From positions 1,612,001 through 1,676,000 of the forward strand of contig CADCSX010000009.1 of assembly GCA_902805475.1 (NCBI GenBank): a stretch of DNA of 64,000 bases, written 5' to 3'. The notes under the pieces are model-generated. The model had not been told where the DNA came from, did no database searches, and saw only the letters and a list, made by a program, of their open reading frames with translations. Of the stretch, positions 49,024-58,615 are shown one piece after another (the stretch's first letter is position 1; the number at the start of each line of letters is the position of its first letter). Source of the DNA: Entonaema liquescens. Lineage: Eukaryota > Ascomycota > Sordariomycetes > Xylariales > Xylariaceae. The translations under genes and the position numbers were made by a program.

Positions 49024-50826
49024 ATGAACGAACCCGAGGCCAATGCCCCTCCCACAGACCTTGGGGACAAAACAAAGTCTACCACAACCATGGAGCCTCA
49101 AGTTGAGAAGCCCAATACGAGTACGGTGAGACCGCCGGTGAAGTCGCGGAGCTCAATGAACGGCCCCTTGTACATGCAGACTAGCAATAACAAGGTCTTG
49201 GTTCGGAGAGTGAAGAGGAAAGGCGATGGCCCCATGAGGTCCTTGGCTCGCTGGTTTCTTGAGAATCAAACGGGTATGTTCACATTTACCTACAAACTCC
49301 ATTATACAACTATTTTTCAGCCCATTCCCCGCCATAGGGTGTAGAATGTGGAGGGATTTGTCTGGTACTCTGTTTCACGACAGCAGAATCCCACTGCTAG
49401 CTGGTGTTTCCCACAATGTTCTCTTCCATCGCTAATAGTTCCCAATCGTATAGGTCTCTCGTTCAACTTGATTACTTTGATCTTTCTCACGCACATATGC
49501 CTTCCGAAAGCTCGTCCTCACACCTCCAAATTTTTTACCCTCTCATACTACAACCCGGAAACCGGAAAATATGCGATTGGGACGAACGACTATCACTTTA
49601 TCTCGTTCTGCATAGTCCTCTTCACCGGACTCCGCGCGTTCTTGATGGAACAACTGCTAGCACCATTAGCCAGGCATTGGGGTATTTCCAAGAGAAAAGA
49701 TATTACTAGGTTCTCCGAGCAAGCATGGATGTTAGTTTACTACAGCGTCTTTTGGACGCTTGGCACGGTACGAAACCCCTTTCACATACGCCACAGGCGG
49801 AGGTCTGCTATACGCATATCTACCTACAAAACCTATTCATCTAGTTTTCGATGATTATGCTAACGAATTACATAGTACTTATATGTGAATTCGCAATACT
49901 TCCTGAACATGAAAGAACTCTGGACCGGTTGGCCAAATAGGGAGCTTGACGGGCTTATGAAAGGCTATATACTGGCACAGTGGGCTTTCTGGGTTCAACA
50001 AGTCCTTGTTATCCACATCGAAGACCGCAGAAAGGATCACTATCAAATGCTCACCCATCACTTTATCACGATCACGCTCATTTCGGGGTGTTATTACTAC
50101 TATCAGACCCGAGTCGGCAATCTCATCTTGGTTCTCATGGATGTAGTCGATTTGTTCCTCCCAGTAAGTGAAATTGTCTAAGCTAGTGTGTATTAATCGG
50201 CCGTGTTTAGCTAATCTCAATCATAGCTGGCCAAGTGCTTGAAGTATCTAGGGTTTTCGAAGCTATGTGACGCCACATTTGTGGTTTTCATGGTGTCGTG
50301 GTTTGTGGCTAGACACATATTTTACCTCATGACATGCTACAGCATTTACAAAGATGTGCCTGAGCAAATCACCTGGGGCTGCTACCGGGGTCCCAATTCG
50401 AATCTAACGGGGCCGTACCCTATCCCTGACGGATGGGGTCACTATCTAGAGCCATTTAATGACTCCGAGGGCCTGGTTTGCTTCTCCAGCTCAATTCAGT
50501 GGGGATTCCTATATTGCTTACTTGGTCTCCAAGTTCTCACAATATTCTGGTTCTTCATGATCGTCAATGTTGCCATCCGAGTGGTTAAGGGGGACGGCGC
50601 CGATGATACTAGGAGCGATGATGAAAGGGATGAAAAGGAAGAAACCGAATATGAAGAGGCGCAGCCTCTGGAGGAAGAAGTCGGTGTGGAAGCTATTGAT
50701 TTAAAAGGATGGGAGCGTCGGACAGGCGTTAAAAGGGGCGCAAGTTCTTCTGGTGTCAGTTTACCCGGCCATAGCGATCGTAAGGAGTTGCTCGGTCGCA
50801 TTGGCTGTGAGAAGCAGGTTGACTGA
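49024..50826 (+). CDS. Ceramide synthase, Lag1/Lac1 type (TLC domain)
   Basis: This ER-membrane enzyme N-acylates a sphingoid base with fatty acyl-CoA to make (dihydro)ceramide. Four exons, join(49024..49273,49454..49767,49876..50163,50227..50826), encode 483 residues. The Lag1 motif lies around residues 240-290: tandem His249-His250 in MLTHHFITITLISG, then the acidic LVLMDVVDLFLP. Six to eight hydrophobic segments surround it. The N-terminal 60 residues are soluble, and the C-terminal 90 are highly acidic (DDTRSDDERDEKEETEYEE), as in fungal Lag1. The start is the ATG at 49024; the upstream in-frame codon is TTG. The intron between exons 1 and 2 is 180 nt, and its removal restores QTGLSFNLITLIF. 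Fungi have two such enzymes feeding separate ceramide pools (for example LagA and BarA); I cannot say which this is. Confidence 0.93.
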
Positions 50827-51840
50827 TACATCAGCGCAATAAAGTGTATTGCGGTACACAAACATGGTAAACGGCAGGTCCCTTTGCTTATGGCGACCGC
50901 TGGGGATATCATGCGCGCTGGCAAGGGGTGTCACGCTTGGAGGTGCCGGATGAGTTATTGGCACAAAAGTTAAGCGTGGCAATCTTGATTTTGTCTTGTT
51001 CATATGGGTCGATCTGGGAGCGGTACTTGTGCGCTACTTTACTGCGCCGAGGACAGTGGGAGGATTATCTGCTCTATCTCGGCATATATAGAAACGGAAT
51101 ACAGTACTTATACCCCATAAACTTACCATACCACTGCTTCTGTAGATGCTTTCTGGTCTTCGTTGTCTATGATGGGTACGATCTACAAGCTGGTTTATCG
51201 TCTCCGGTGGTCGTAGTGATTCTGTCACTCGGACTCGCAAACTTAACTGAAGGCTGTTCTATTTGCTCGAAGCGTATAGCCCAACCCTTCGTTAATAAGC
51301 ACTCTAATCTTACTCCTTGCGCCCAATTGTACGGTCAGTCCCTAGGTATCACCTATTAACTCTCATCGAGCCGTGCTCAATAAAACTCAAACTAGCATCT
51401 CGTGCGACCACCAAGCCACCTCCTTTTACCAAATCAGGTATTCATGAACTCTATTGCGTTGGCCTATCCTCTTAACTAGTTTCCCAAGGGTCTTGGACCT
51501 TTATCGCATGACCATAAAACGATCTCTTTTCAAACTCAAACTCAAGATAAAGTGAGATGATGCAAATATATTCAGCCCGAGCGATTAGGACCAGCACCAG
51601 TCTTGACGCCCTGACCTGAGAGAAGCAAATCTAAAACAACACCGGAAAGAATTTGAGTTCGGGTTCCTGTTTTAGAGAAGATGCATACCTATTTTATAAT
51701 AGGAAACGATTGACATGATAAGGGTGCGCCCTCTCGCCCATGCCACCGACTTCTCTATTTCATTCACCATACGAACATATGACCATCGTGCTTGGATATC
51801 GTGGAAAGTGAGTGTGAAAAGGGGTATTTGACGTCATCCA
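50827..51840. other. Intergenic region, 1 kb
   Basis: A 143-codon frame at 50928-51359 starts 100 bp after the ceramide synthase stop and has many hydrophobic residues, but no family, start context or splice partner supports it, so I read it as 3' untranslated sequence. Nothing else is seen. Confidence 0.45.
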
Positions 51841-52707
51841 ATGGATCAAAAGTTGTTGACACCGCTAGGAGGTGGTTTGGAGACTGGCTCTCACCAGGAG
51901 CGCTCCAGCTCCAAACCGCCTTCAAAATGTGTAATAGACCAAGAACAAGTAGCTACAAACACCAGTCTGAAAGAGCAGATCGATTTGGCGAGGCATGAGA
52001 TTCAGAAAATAGAGCAGTCACTAGACTCAAACTGCAAAGCCGCTGAGAAGATAATAAGCACATTACTGACAGAAAAGTACCACCTTAGAGAGGCATTGCA
52101 AAGATGCGAAATGAGAGAAGAGAACGAAGCCAGAAAATTCAGACAGGCTAGCAGAACGGCACAGCTGTTGCTCGACGCCCTTCATGAGGACGGATCAGAT
52201 CTCAAGTGCAATATTAAGCGTCACAAGGAAATGACTGATGCTCTTGAAGAGAGCTTAAATGCCACGACCGAGGCTATCAGGAAAGAGGCAGAGCGAAGCC
52301 AGGAGGTCGCAATGCTTCGCGAAGAACTCAGAAGGGCGCGTAATGTCGCCTCAGACGAGCGAAAACTTTCACGTATCGTCGCGCAGCAAGCGGAAGGTCT
52401 GGAGAGGCTTGTCAGAATGCAGCATAGCGAACTCAAGCAGCAGAAGTCGACAATTGCAGATCTAAAGCAGATCATCAAGATACTAACAGAAGAGAACAGT
52501 CACCTCCAGGCTAGTAATTCGGTCATGCAAAAGACGCTGGCGGACACGCAAGCCAACCACGGCATAGCTACAATGACGAGAACTGTGATACGCAGGCTTG
52601 AGGAGCAGATCGTCTTGTCCAAGGAGCAGGCTCAACGGCTGCTTGCTCAGACACAGCAAGATTGGGATGACTTACAACAGAGCGAGCAAGCGAAATCGTC
52701 TGAATGA
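51841..52707 (+). CDS. Coiled-coil hypothetical protein, 3' end apparently decayed
   Basis: This uninterrupted frame of 288 codons is almost entirely predicted coiled coil: Glu, Lys, Gln, Ala and Leu in heptad-like spacing from about residue 45 to 285 (for example KEQIDLARHEIQKIEQSL). There is no membrane segment or signal peptide, and I cannot name a family. The stop at 52705-52707 may not be original. The same strand continues to look coding: a HKQEEIEHM segment, then a plausible 49-nt intron (52811-52859, GTTTATG to CCACCAG), then ERARKLKE, and finally, in a different frame, EFLKAEILRDVRDMD ending at 52999-53001. Linking these needs at least one base lost from an A run near 52900 and a changed stop. 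Either the gene is decaying or the assembly has errors here; the 288-residue product is the conservative reading. Confidence 0.6.
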   Translation: MDQKLLTPLGGGLETGSHQERSSSKPPSKCVIDQEQVATNTSLKEQIDLARHEIQKIEQSLDSNCKAAEKIISTLLTEKYHLREALQRCEMREENEARKFRQASRTAQLLLDALHEDGSDLKCNIKRHKEMTDALEESLNATTEAIRKEAERSQEVAMLREELRRARNVASDERKLSRIVAQQAEGLERLVRMQHSELKQQKSTIADLKQIIKILTEENSHLQASNSVMQKTLADTQANHGIATMTRTVIRRLEEQIVLSKEQAQRLLAQTQQDWDDLQQSEQAKSSE

Positions 52708-53614
52708 CGACCGGCGGCAAGCCACCACAAGCAGGAGGAAATCGAGCACATGCCAAATCTAAACCAGGAGCTAGTTATACGAATCACCCAGCCGTACAAG
52801 CAGACATCAGGTTTATGCAAATGCCACACGCCTTCCTTTACGTTTTTCCGGGCCACCAGGTGGAAAGGAGATAGATGAACGGGCAAGGAAGCTCAAGGAA
52901 AACATGAATTTCTGAAGGCCGAGATCTTGCGGGATGTTCGGGATATGGATGCGAAGATCGCGCATCTTATGGGGATGTTGCGGAGCCTTGATCGAAATTA
53001 GCCCCTGAGCTGCGGGCCCGCCCATATTGTCGTGCTCGATCTCGCGCTCGTCACCGGAGAGCAGCCTGGACACTACGATCCGCGGGTGAAGCAAAGAGGT
53101 CCACGGGACAAACCAACATACATGGTTTGTCTTACTCTCGCTCTCTACCTATTGTTCCCGTCGACAACAGGCCCCATGATGGAGGTGTTTCAGTGGATTC
53201 CGTTTCTATATTTTAGGCAAGAAACCAGCTGTAATCCCTAGTGTGGTCTTGTTCCTTTCCTTTCTTCTCACCCACGCTGTTACTTATTTGAGTCTTGGCT
53301 GGAGGAAGCGGTGGAGTTAACCGGGTGGGAGATCTGTCCCATCCCCCTCACTGCTAAGCCTCCTGTGATACGCGGGCTAGCTTTACACCTTTGCTGCTAA
53401 TTATGGCTTGAATTTTTTTGAATTTGGGAAGATGGCCATCGGACCTCTGCTAGGAGGTCGCGAGTTTATCTCTGGAAAAGGTATTCGGGCTAGGAATACA
53501 TCGTTTGAAGCTGCCGCAAAGAAAAGAGGAAGTAAAAGGGTAGATAACTCATTTTATGAGACACTGGATGATGGCTACATCTAGTCAACTGCCTTCTTCT
53601 TTCCTTTGAAGTAT

Positions 53615-53688
53615 ATTAGTGCTGTCTACACAAGGTCGACGAAGCACCTCAAAAAGTACTTTGTCAAGTTTACAGAGACAGCACTAAT
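53615..53688. repeat. 13-bp perfect inverted repeat, 74-bp hairpin-like unit
   Basis: ATTAGTGCTGTCT at 53615-53627 is the exact reverse complement of 53676-53688, with a 48-base interior. It could be a short element remnant or an RNA hairpin. No target duplication is evident. Confidence 0.7.
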
Positions 53689-55663
53689 AAAGAGGGTAGG
53701 GGATAAGGGGTACGGACATAAGATTAATGTTTAGTTATTCCTAACTTGAGGTCTGTTCTCTAAGCTACCTTTATATAAGTCCAGTATCACATGACTTTCA
53801 CCGTCACGATGCCCATGTCAGACTCGTGCTCGTGATAGGAAGTGATACTAGACAGGCTAAAGAAGGAGCGTTCGCTCCGTGGTATAACATGCCATACCCT
53901 CAGTTTGTGGTTGGTTTCGGTGTTAGGTGTATTAGGATCGACTGGCTGAAGCTGCTTTTGCTATCGAGGGAGGAGGATGTACTGAGTCTTTGCCCAGCAT
54001 CAATTCGCTGAGTATAGTGGAGAAGTTATGCATAATGCAGCTTACCGGAAAGTTGAGATATCTACTGGGTATGTTGTAATTATTCTTACAGGTGATAGGT
54101 TACCAAAGTGACGTTGAAGAGTTTACAGGGATGTTGCTGTTCTGAGACGGTGTGAAAAGGAGACGTTGAAGTCATACTGCAACACTCAGTTACCTAGTTA
54201 GTAGTTAAGTAAAAGAAAACATGAGCAGCAAAAAAGAATTCTACCAATAGAATATAATTACTGAACTCAAAGAGAAACAGCAGAATTATCTAAAGTATGT
54301 AAAACATTAGGTACAGTGAAGACTCAAGTCTTATTCATGTACTATTATTAGACATTTAACTAGGTGTATTTGGAATACCTTTACAGCAAACAACCAGCTT
54401 TTGACGCCCAAATACGAAGTAAATTTGTCAAATCGTTACATAATTGTACCACGTCAGAGTCGGGTTTCCCTCGTAAAGTTCATTTGGAGAATTTCGGCGT
54501 TCCCTTCGTTCGACGATCGGGCGCTGTGTTATGGGAAGGCCGGAAAAGCATGCAGCATCGAGAGATATGACTGGTCAATAAAATAAACTACATCACATTA
54601 AACACGCGGTCATCATTCCTAGTTGATAACAATACGAGGAGGCAACAGAATTATTGAGCATCATCGTAGCCGCAGTTCAACTCCAGTTTAATATTATGTT
54701 GATGATGTTTGGGGTATTGGGGTATTGGGCAGCGAAGGATTCCGTTAGAGTTACCTATGTTTAAAGCACCTCTTTACCTAAGGTTAACTAGGCATCTATG
54801 TCGGTAGGTAGGTAGGTAGGTATGTTTACTTCTTTCATTATACCCCTTATAGGAGACTTTCATCAACATGATACGTCAGCACAGGCTAGAAGTTAGCAGA
54901 TAATTTCTTGGCTTCTTGTCTGATATTAAACAGAGTTAATAGAGTTATAGCGGAATCGAAGACGGTTGAACCCCACATATTCGGCCAGCGGCACCGTGGC
55001 ATGGATTCATTCGATCTAGTCTAGCCGCAAGTCCGGAGTTCATGGGGTAAATGGTACAACAGCTTGCGCAAGAGACGGATCTCTACGTGATTTCTATGGA
55101 GTCCTATAGCTACGATCCAATCGGGGAATTTTTAATCTTTCTGCCTTCGAGGGGATCTACCCTCTTTCATCTTCGAGCTTCCTGGAGCTGAGATGAGCAG
55201 TACTGTAAGTGAGGCATATGAGCGATCCGAGCATGCCATTTTTAGTCCAACCAGTGGAGAGCTCCGCCGACTGCCGATCATTGTCGTAAATATGTCAAGT
55301 TACACGTTACTCAATACGGGCCCAACCCCACAAGTCGGGAGGCGGTGGTCCCTTTCTGGCTTGCTAGCATAAGACGGTAGTTCCCATTTCGGGGAGATCT
55401 TCAACTACCGCGTCCTCTCTCATTGGGTGCTTTGTCCTCAGCTAGGTGCTAACTCGACTGGGGTGTGGACTGTCACAGGGGCTCAGCCCGCAAAGCACTC
55501 CTTGCGTCGTTGCTTTGCATGATCGTATACGCGGACAGCATCATATTCGAGAGATCACCGGACGGGAATCGCGAGATGCGAAGTCTTCTGCGTTGTACAT
55601 AGGCCTAGATCATAGAGCTTAGGCAGCGACAATACGATATGGAGAGAGTAGACCTCATGTTAT

Positions 55664-55670
55664 TATAAAA
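55664..55670 (+). promoter_or_regulatory. TATA box of the small secreted protein gene
   Basis: TATAAAA lies 142-148 bases before the ATG at 55812, followed by a CA/CT-rich leader and the start context CAAAATG. This arrangement is typical of strongly expressed fungal secreted-protein genes. Confidence 0.6.
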
Positions 55671-55811
55671 GGAGGACGAACGACTGCCATCTCTACACTC
55701 TAATCGACCAGTCTCAGACAACAAAGCATCTAACAGCTCATACACACCTACTCTCAACATCACTAATACCAAACACTCAACTTCAAAATCTTCTAAACCA
55801 CCACCGCAAAA

Positions 55812-56234
55812 ATGCAGTTCACCACCTTCCTCGCCGCTGCCGTCGCCCTTGCTGTCGGCGCCAACGCTGACGGCGCACGTCTCGCCCAGTTCCGTATCTT
55901 CGGCGCTAAGGGTTGCAGCGACCAGAATATGGGTTTCTACACTGTCGACACCTCCGACGCCAACACGTGCCAGGCCTTCTCGGCTAGCACCATTGAGTCT
56001 GTCAACTGGGAATCTAAGCAAACGCCCGCCGCCGACGGCTGCAAGCGTAAGTTCACCATTCCCCATTGATGAATATTCGTGCAAGAACATCCCAAGCTAA
56101 CCGAGAAAACAGTCTTCGTCTACACCAACAACATCTGCACATCCGGCAGCACGGAACTCCAGGTCGGTCAGTGCACAGACGTACCTCCACCCAACGCCAA
56201 CTGGGCCTCTTGGCAGATCGTCTGCTCTTCCTAG
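55812..56234 (+). CDS. Small secreted cysteine-rich protein
   Basis: Exons are join(55812..56046,56113..56234), with a GTAAGT donor and an ACAG acceptor, giving 118 residues. A clear signal peptide (residues 1-19, ending VGANA) precedes a mature part of about 99 residues with six cysteines, enough for three disulfides. Recognisable segments are AQFRIFGAKGC, DGCKLFVYTNNIC and the C-terminal NWASWQIVCSS. This pattern fits a family of small secreted proteins common in plant-associated and saprotrophic ascomycetes, whose members have no known activity. Size, cysteine content and a strong-looking promoter make it effector-like by inference only. The intron falls just after the third cysteine. It is isolated between long non-coding stretches. 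Confidence 0.88.
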
Positions 56235-56854
56235 TTTCGTTCGCCGTTATAAAGGTCGCAGAGCAATCTGGAAGATATCTGAGGCCCCGTGGATGAGCAC
56301 GGGGAGGAGGATTGGGCGTGTATAATGGAGGAGAGCAGGAAGTGAGTGCATTTGTAGCGCGAGCCTGGGCAATCTGACATTGAGCATATTGGACTGGGAT
56401 AACTGGTTCACTGGTTGGAAAATTTCATAGCCTTTGTTTCTTGGTCTTATGATGTTGCACTCCTTCACATCTTGGGGATATATATAAAATTTGCGCGCAT
56501 ACCATTGGTTTTTATGATTGAAATGGGACTTGAAGCTTAACTTAATTGCTTAGCTAGATATGTCTAAATAGATGGCTTCTCCTATGATATCTTGCATGAA
56601 GGCAAATACGACTGCTCCAGGTAAAGTGAGAGAAGACGTTGCTTATGCTGGAAAGGGTGCTTGTTGACACTTGCTGTTAAAACATCGAAGTTGGCTTTAT
56701 GGATCATAGAAGGTCACTCCGTACTGCTCCTTTAAATGCCAAAAGTGAACAAGTGAGTTCCTACTAGTTGGATAGTTCGGAGTTCAGAACACTCGGTAGA
56801 ATGTTGTCCCCCTTTTCCCCATTCATACACAGGTAGCTATGACTGCCCTTTTCC
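56235..56854. other. Convergent 3' intergenic region
   Basis: This 620-bp AT-rich stretch lies between the small secreted protein (plus) and the AN1-APH gene (minus). I see no gene or repeat in it. Confidence 0.6.
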
Positions 56855-58302
56855 TTAGCCTTCTACAACTGTGTTTCCATGTCTACGTAATAAGAGCTGC
56901 AGATCGGTATCGTCCCTGTAGCGGGATAATGCAGAGGATTTCCAACTTTCCCAATCTAGACTGTCGTCTATCTTTACAGCATCTCGAAGCCCTTGGAAGA
57001 GACCGAGAAACCCATCCCAGTCTATGAGATCATATCCACAACAAAAAGCAAACCTATGTTGCAGCCGACCTTTCCAGACAAAGCCTGCCAGATCATGGTG
57101 TCCCTTTTCCTCTAGAATTCGTGCAAATGTAATCTCGTCGTCGCCTAGATTATTTGCACCCTTATAGAATTGAGCAACTGGCAAGAGGCCGATGGGAGAG
57201 TTAAATGCGTTATCTGGCGGCGCGGTGTGAGCCCATTCCCAATCGATGATACCGGTGATATTGAAATCTTCATCCACCATGATATGATCGCCCTTATCGT
57301 CGGCATGCTTTAAATAGTACTTCGTCTCGTCCTGCGCCGACTGCGGTAAGACGATGGGAACTAAGTCGAGGAGAAATCGATGTATTAGATAGGCATCCAC
57401 TGCTTGCTGTGAGTAGATCTCCTCGCGAAGAATCAAGTCTAAAATGAGCCGAATCGACGTCTTGTGATACTCCTCCAAAGATGAGAATGGACCCATTGCG
57501 CATATTCCGGATTGTCCAAAATCAGTAAGTGATTCCCTAGCAAATGCACTGATGTGAAGATCACTCGGGGAATGGAAGGAACCAAGAAGATCGAAGGGAA
57601 AAATACTCAGTTCGATGAAGACGTCGGCGAGCTGTTCCATTACCTTCCTTCTTTGCTCAGGCGTTGCGATAGACCACCTCAACGACTTTCCGTGCATCTT
57701 TTCCATTAGAATATAACCGACCCCAACTGGATTGCCTGCGTTATCCAGTGCGAAATCAAACACTTTCGGAGCCGGAACACGGGTTTGTTCAAGGAACTTG
57801 AGAGTTGCCACTTCGCTCTGGACGATGTAATCTCGCAGCGCTGCCGGGGGCGATGTAGCATTGAATCTGCGCACGCGAGCGATCCATTCGATTCCGTCGT
57901 CAAAACATACTTGGATATGGTAATTCATACCACCCATTACAGAGCTCCGTGTTGCTCTGTCATAGCGAAGCGGAGGAATTGAACAAGGTATCCCCCGCGC
58001 AAGTGACTGGCTCGAGCCGCCAGAGCGGAAGTGTTGATTTTCTCGATCAGTCTAGCAAGTTCATCTGCCTCAGCAGCTCGAGCCGCAGGGTCGTAGTTAT
58101 CCGCGTTCTGTCAAATGCGTAAATGATCAAGCAGTGAGTTCCAATGTATTCTGAGAGCTAGACGGACCTCCTATTTGGGACATTCATGAACACCACGCTG
58201 AAGGTGTTTGGAGCATAGATGGCGATTGCATAGTATGCAGTCGCCAATATTTCGGACGGCCGGTTTTCTGCAATCGGCGAAATCGCAGGTCCACATAGGC
58301 AT
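56855..58302 (-). pseudogene. AN1 zinc finger plus aminoglycoside-phosphotransferase-like (APH) protein, disrupted
   Basis: Exons are complement(join(56855..58107,58168..58302)). Exon 1 encodes an AN1-type zinc finger (MPMWTCDFADC, then CILCNRHLCSKHLQRGVHEC). Exon 2 encodes a kinase-like APH domain with SIPPLRYDRATRSSVMGGMN, IARVRRFNATSPP, the catalytic-loop region KHADDKGDHIMVDEDFN and IIDWEWAH. The catalytic loop carries Asp in HAD, but His replaces the usual Asn; this looks like the norm for the fungal AN1-APH group and may not be damage. There are two breaks. The codon after CPK is TAG where relatives have Trp, at 58171-58173. One base is missing from a G run (plus-strand C run 57992-57996), which shifts LRG out of frame with GIPCSIPP. 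As read, only the APH part from MGGMNYHIQ could be translated. The substrate is unknown; related proteins are not shown to confer drug resistance. Confidence 0.8.
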
Positions 58303-58615
58303 TGTATCCAAAGTTGAGCCCTCTCAAGATGTAACAGCTGTTTAATAAATTAAACGGGTCAAGTTACAATTATTATTAATAAGAGATACGTTATGAAGTA
58401 ACCTTCTTTAACGGATCACCTGCATGTAAAAAGTGATATAGGACGGCACCAACTGCATAAAATGAGAAGGGTACGCTGTAGGATCCAAACTCATAGGATA
58501 CCTCTTTAACCCCTTACTTCGTTCTCCTTCACAACCTACCTAATATTAAATACCGGCAAGTTTCATAATTCGACCAGCTTAGGTACTTGCCTACCTATAA
58601 GTACCCAAGATACCT
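58303..58615. promoter_or_regulatory. Divergent region between the AN1-APH and HET-domain genes
   Basis: This 313-bp AT-rich spacer separates two outward-facing start codons. It contains TACCTA and TAGGTA motifs next to the HET start (about 58579-58613). Confidence 0.5.

Larger units (their letters stand above)
52708..55811. other. Intergenic region, 3.1 kb
   Basis: The first 300 bases carry coding remnants of the coiled-coil gene (see that entry). The rest has no supported gene. It contains a small inverted repeat at 53615-53688, a TAGG repeat at 54802-54823, and, close to 55811, a TATA box with a CA-rich leader for the small secreted protein. Confidence 0.55.

Noticed and set aside
50928..51359. 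143-codon hydrophobic frame after the ceramide synthase
   Set aside because: There is no recognisable family, promoter context or splice partner, and its position fits a 3' untranslated region.
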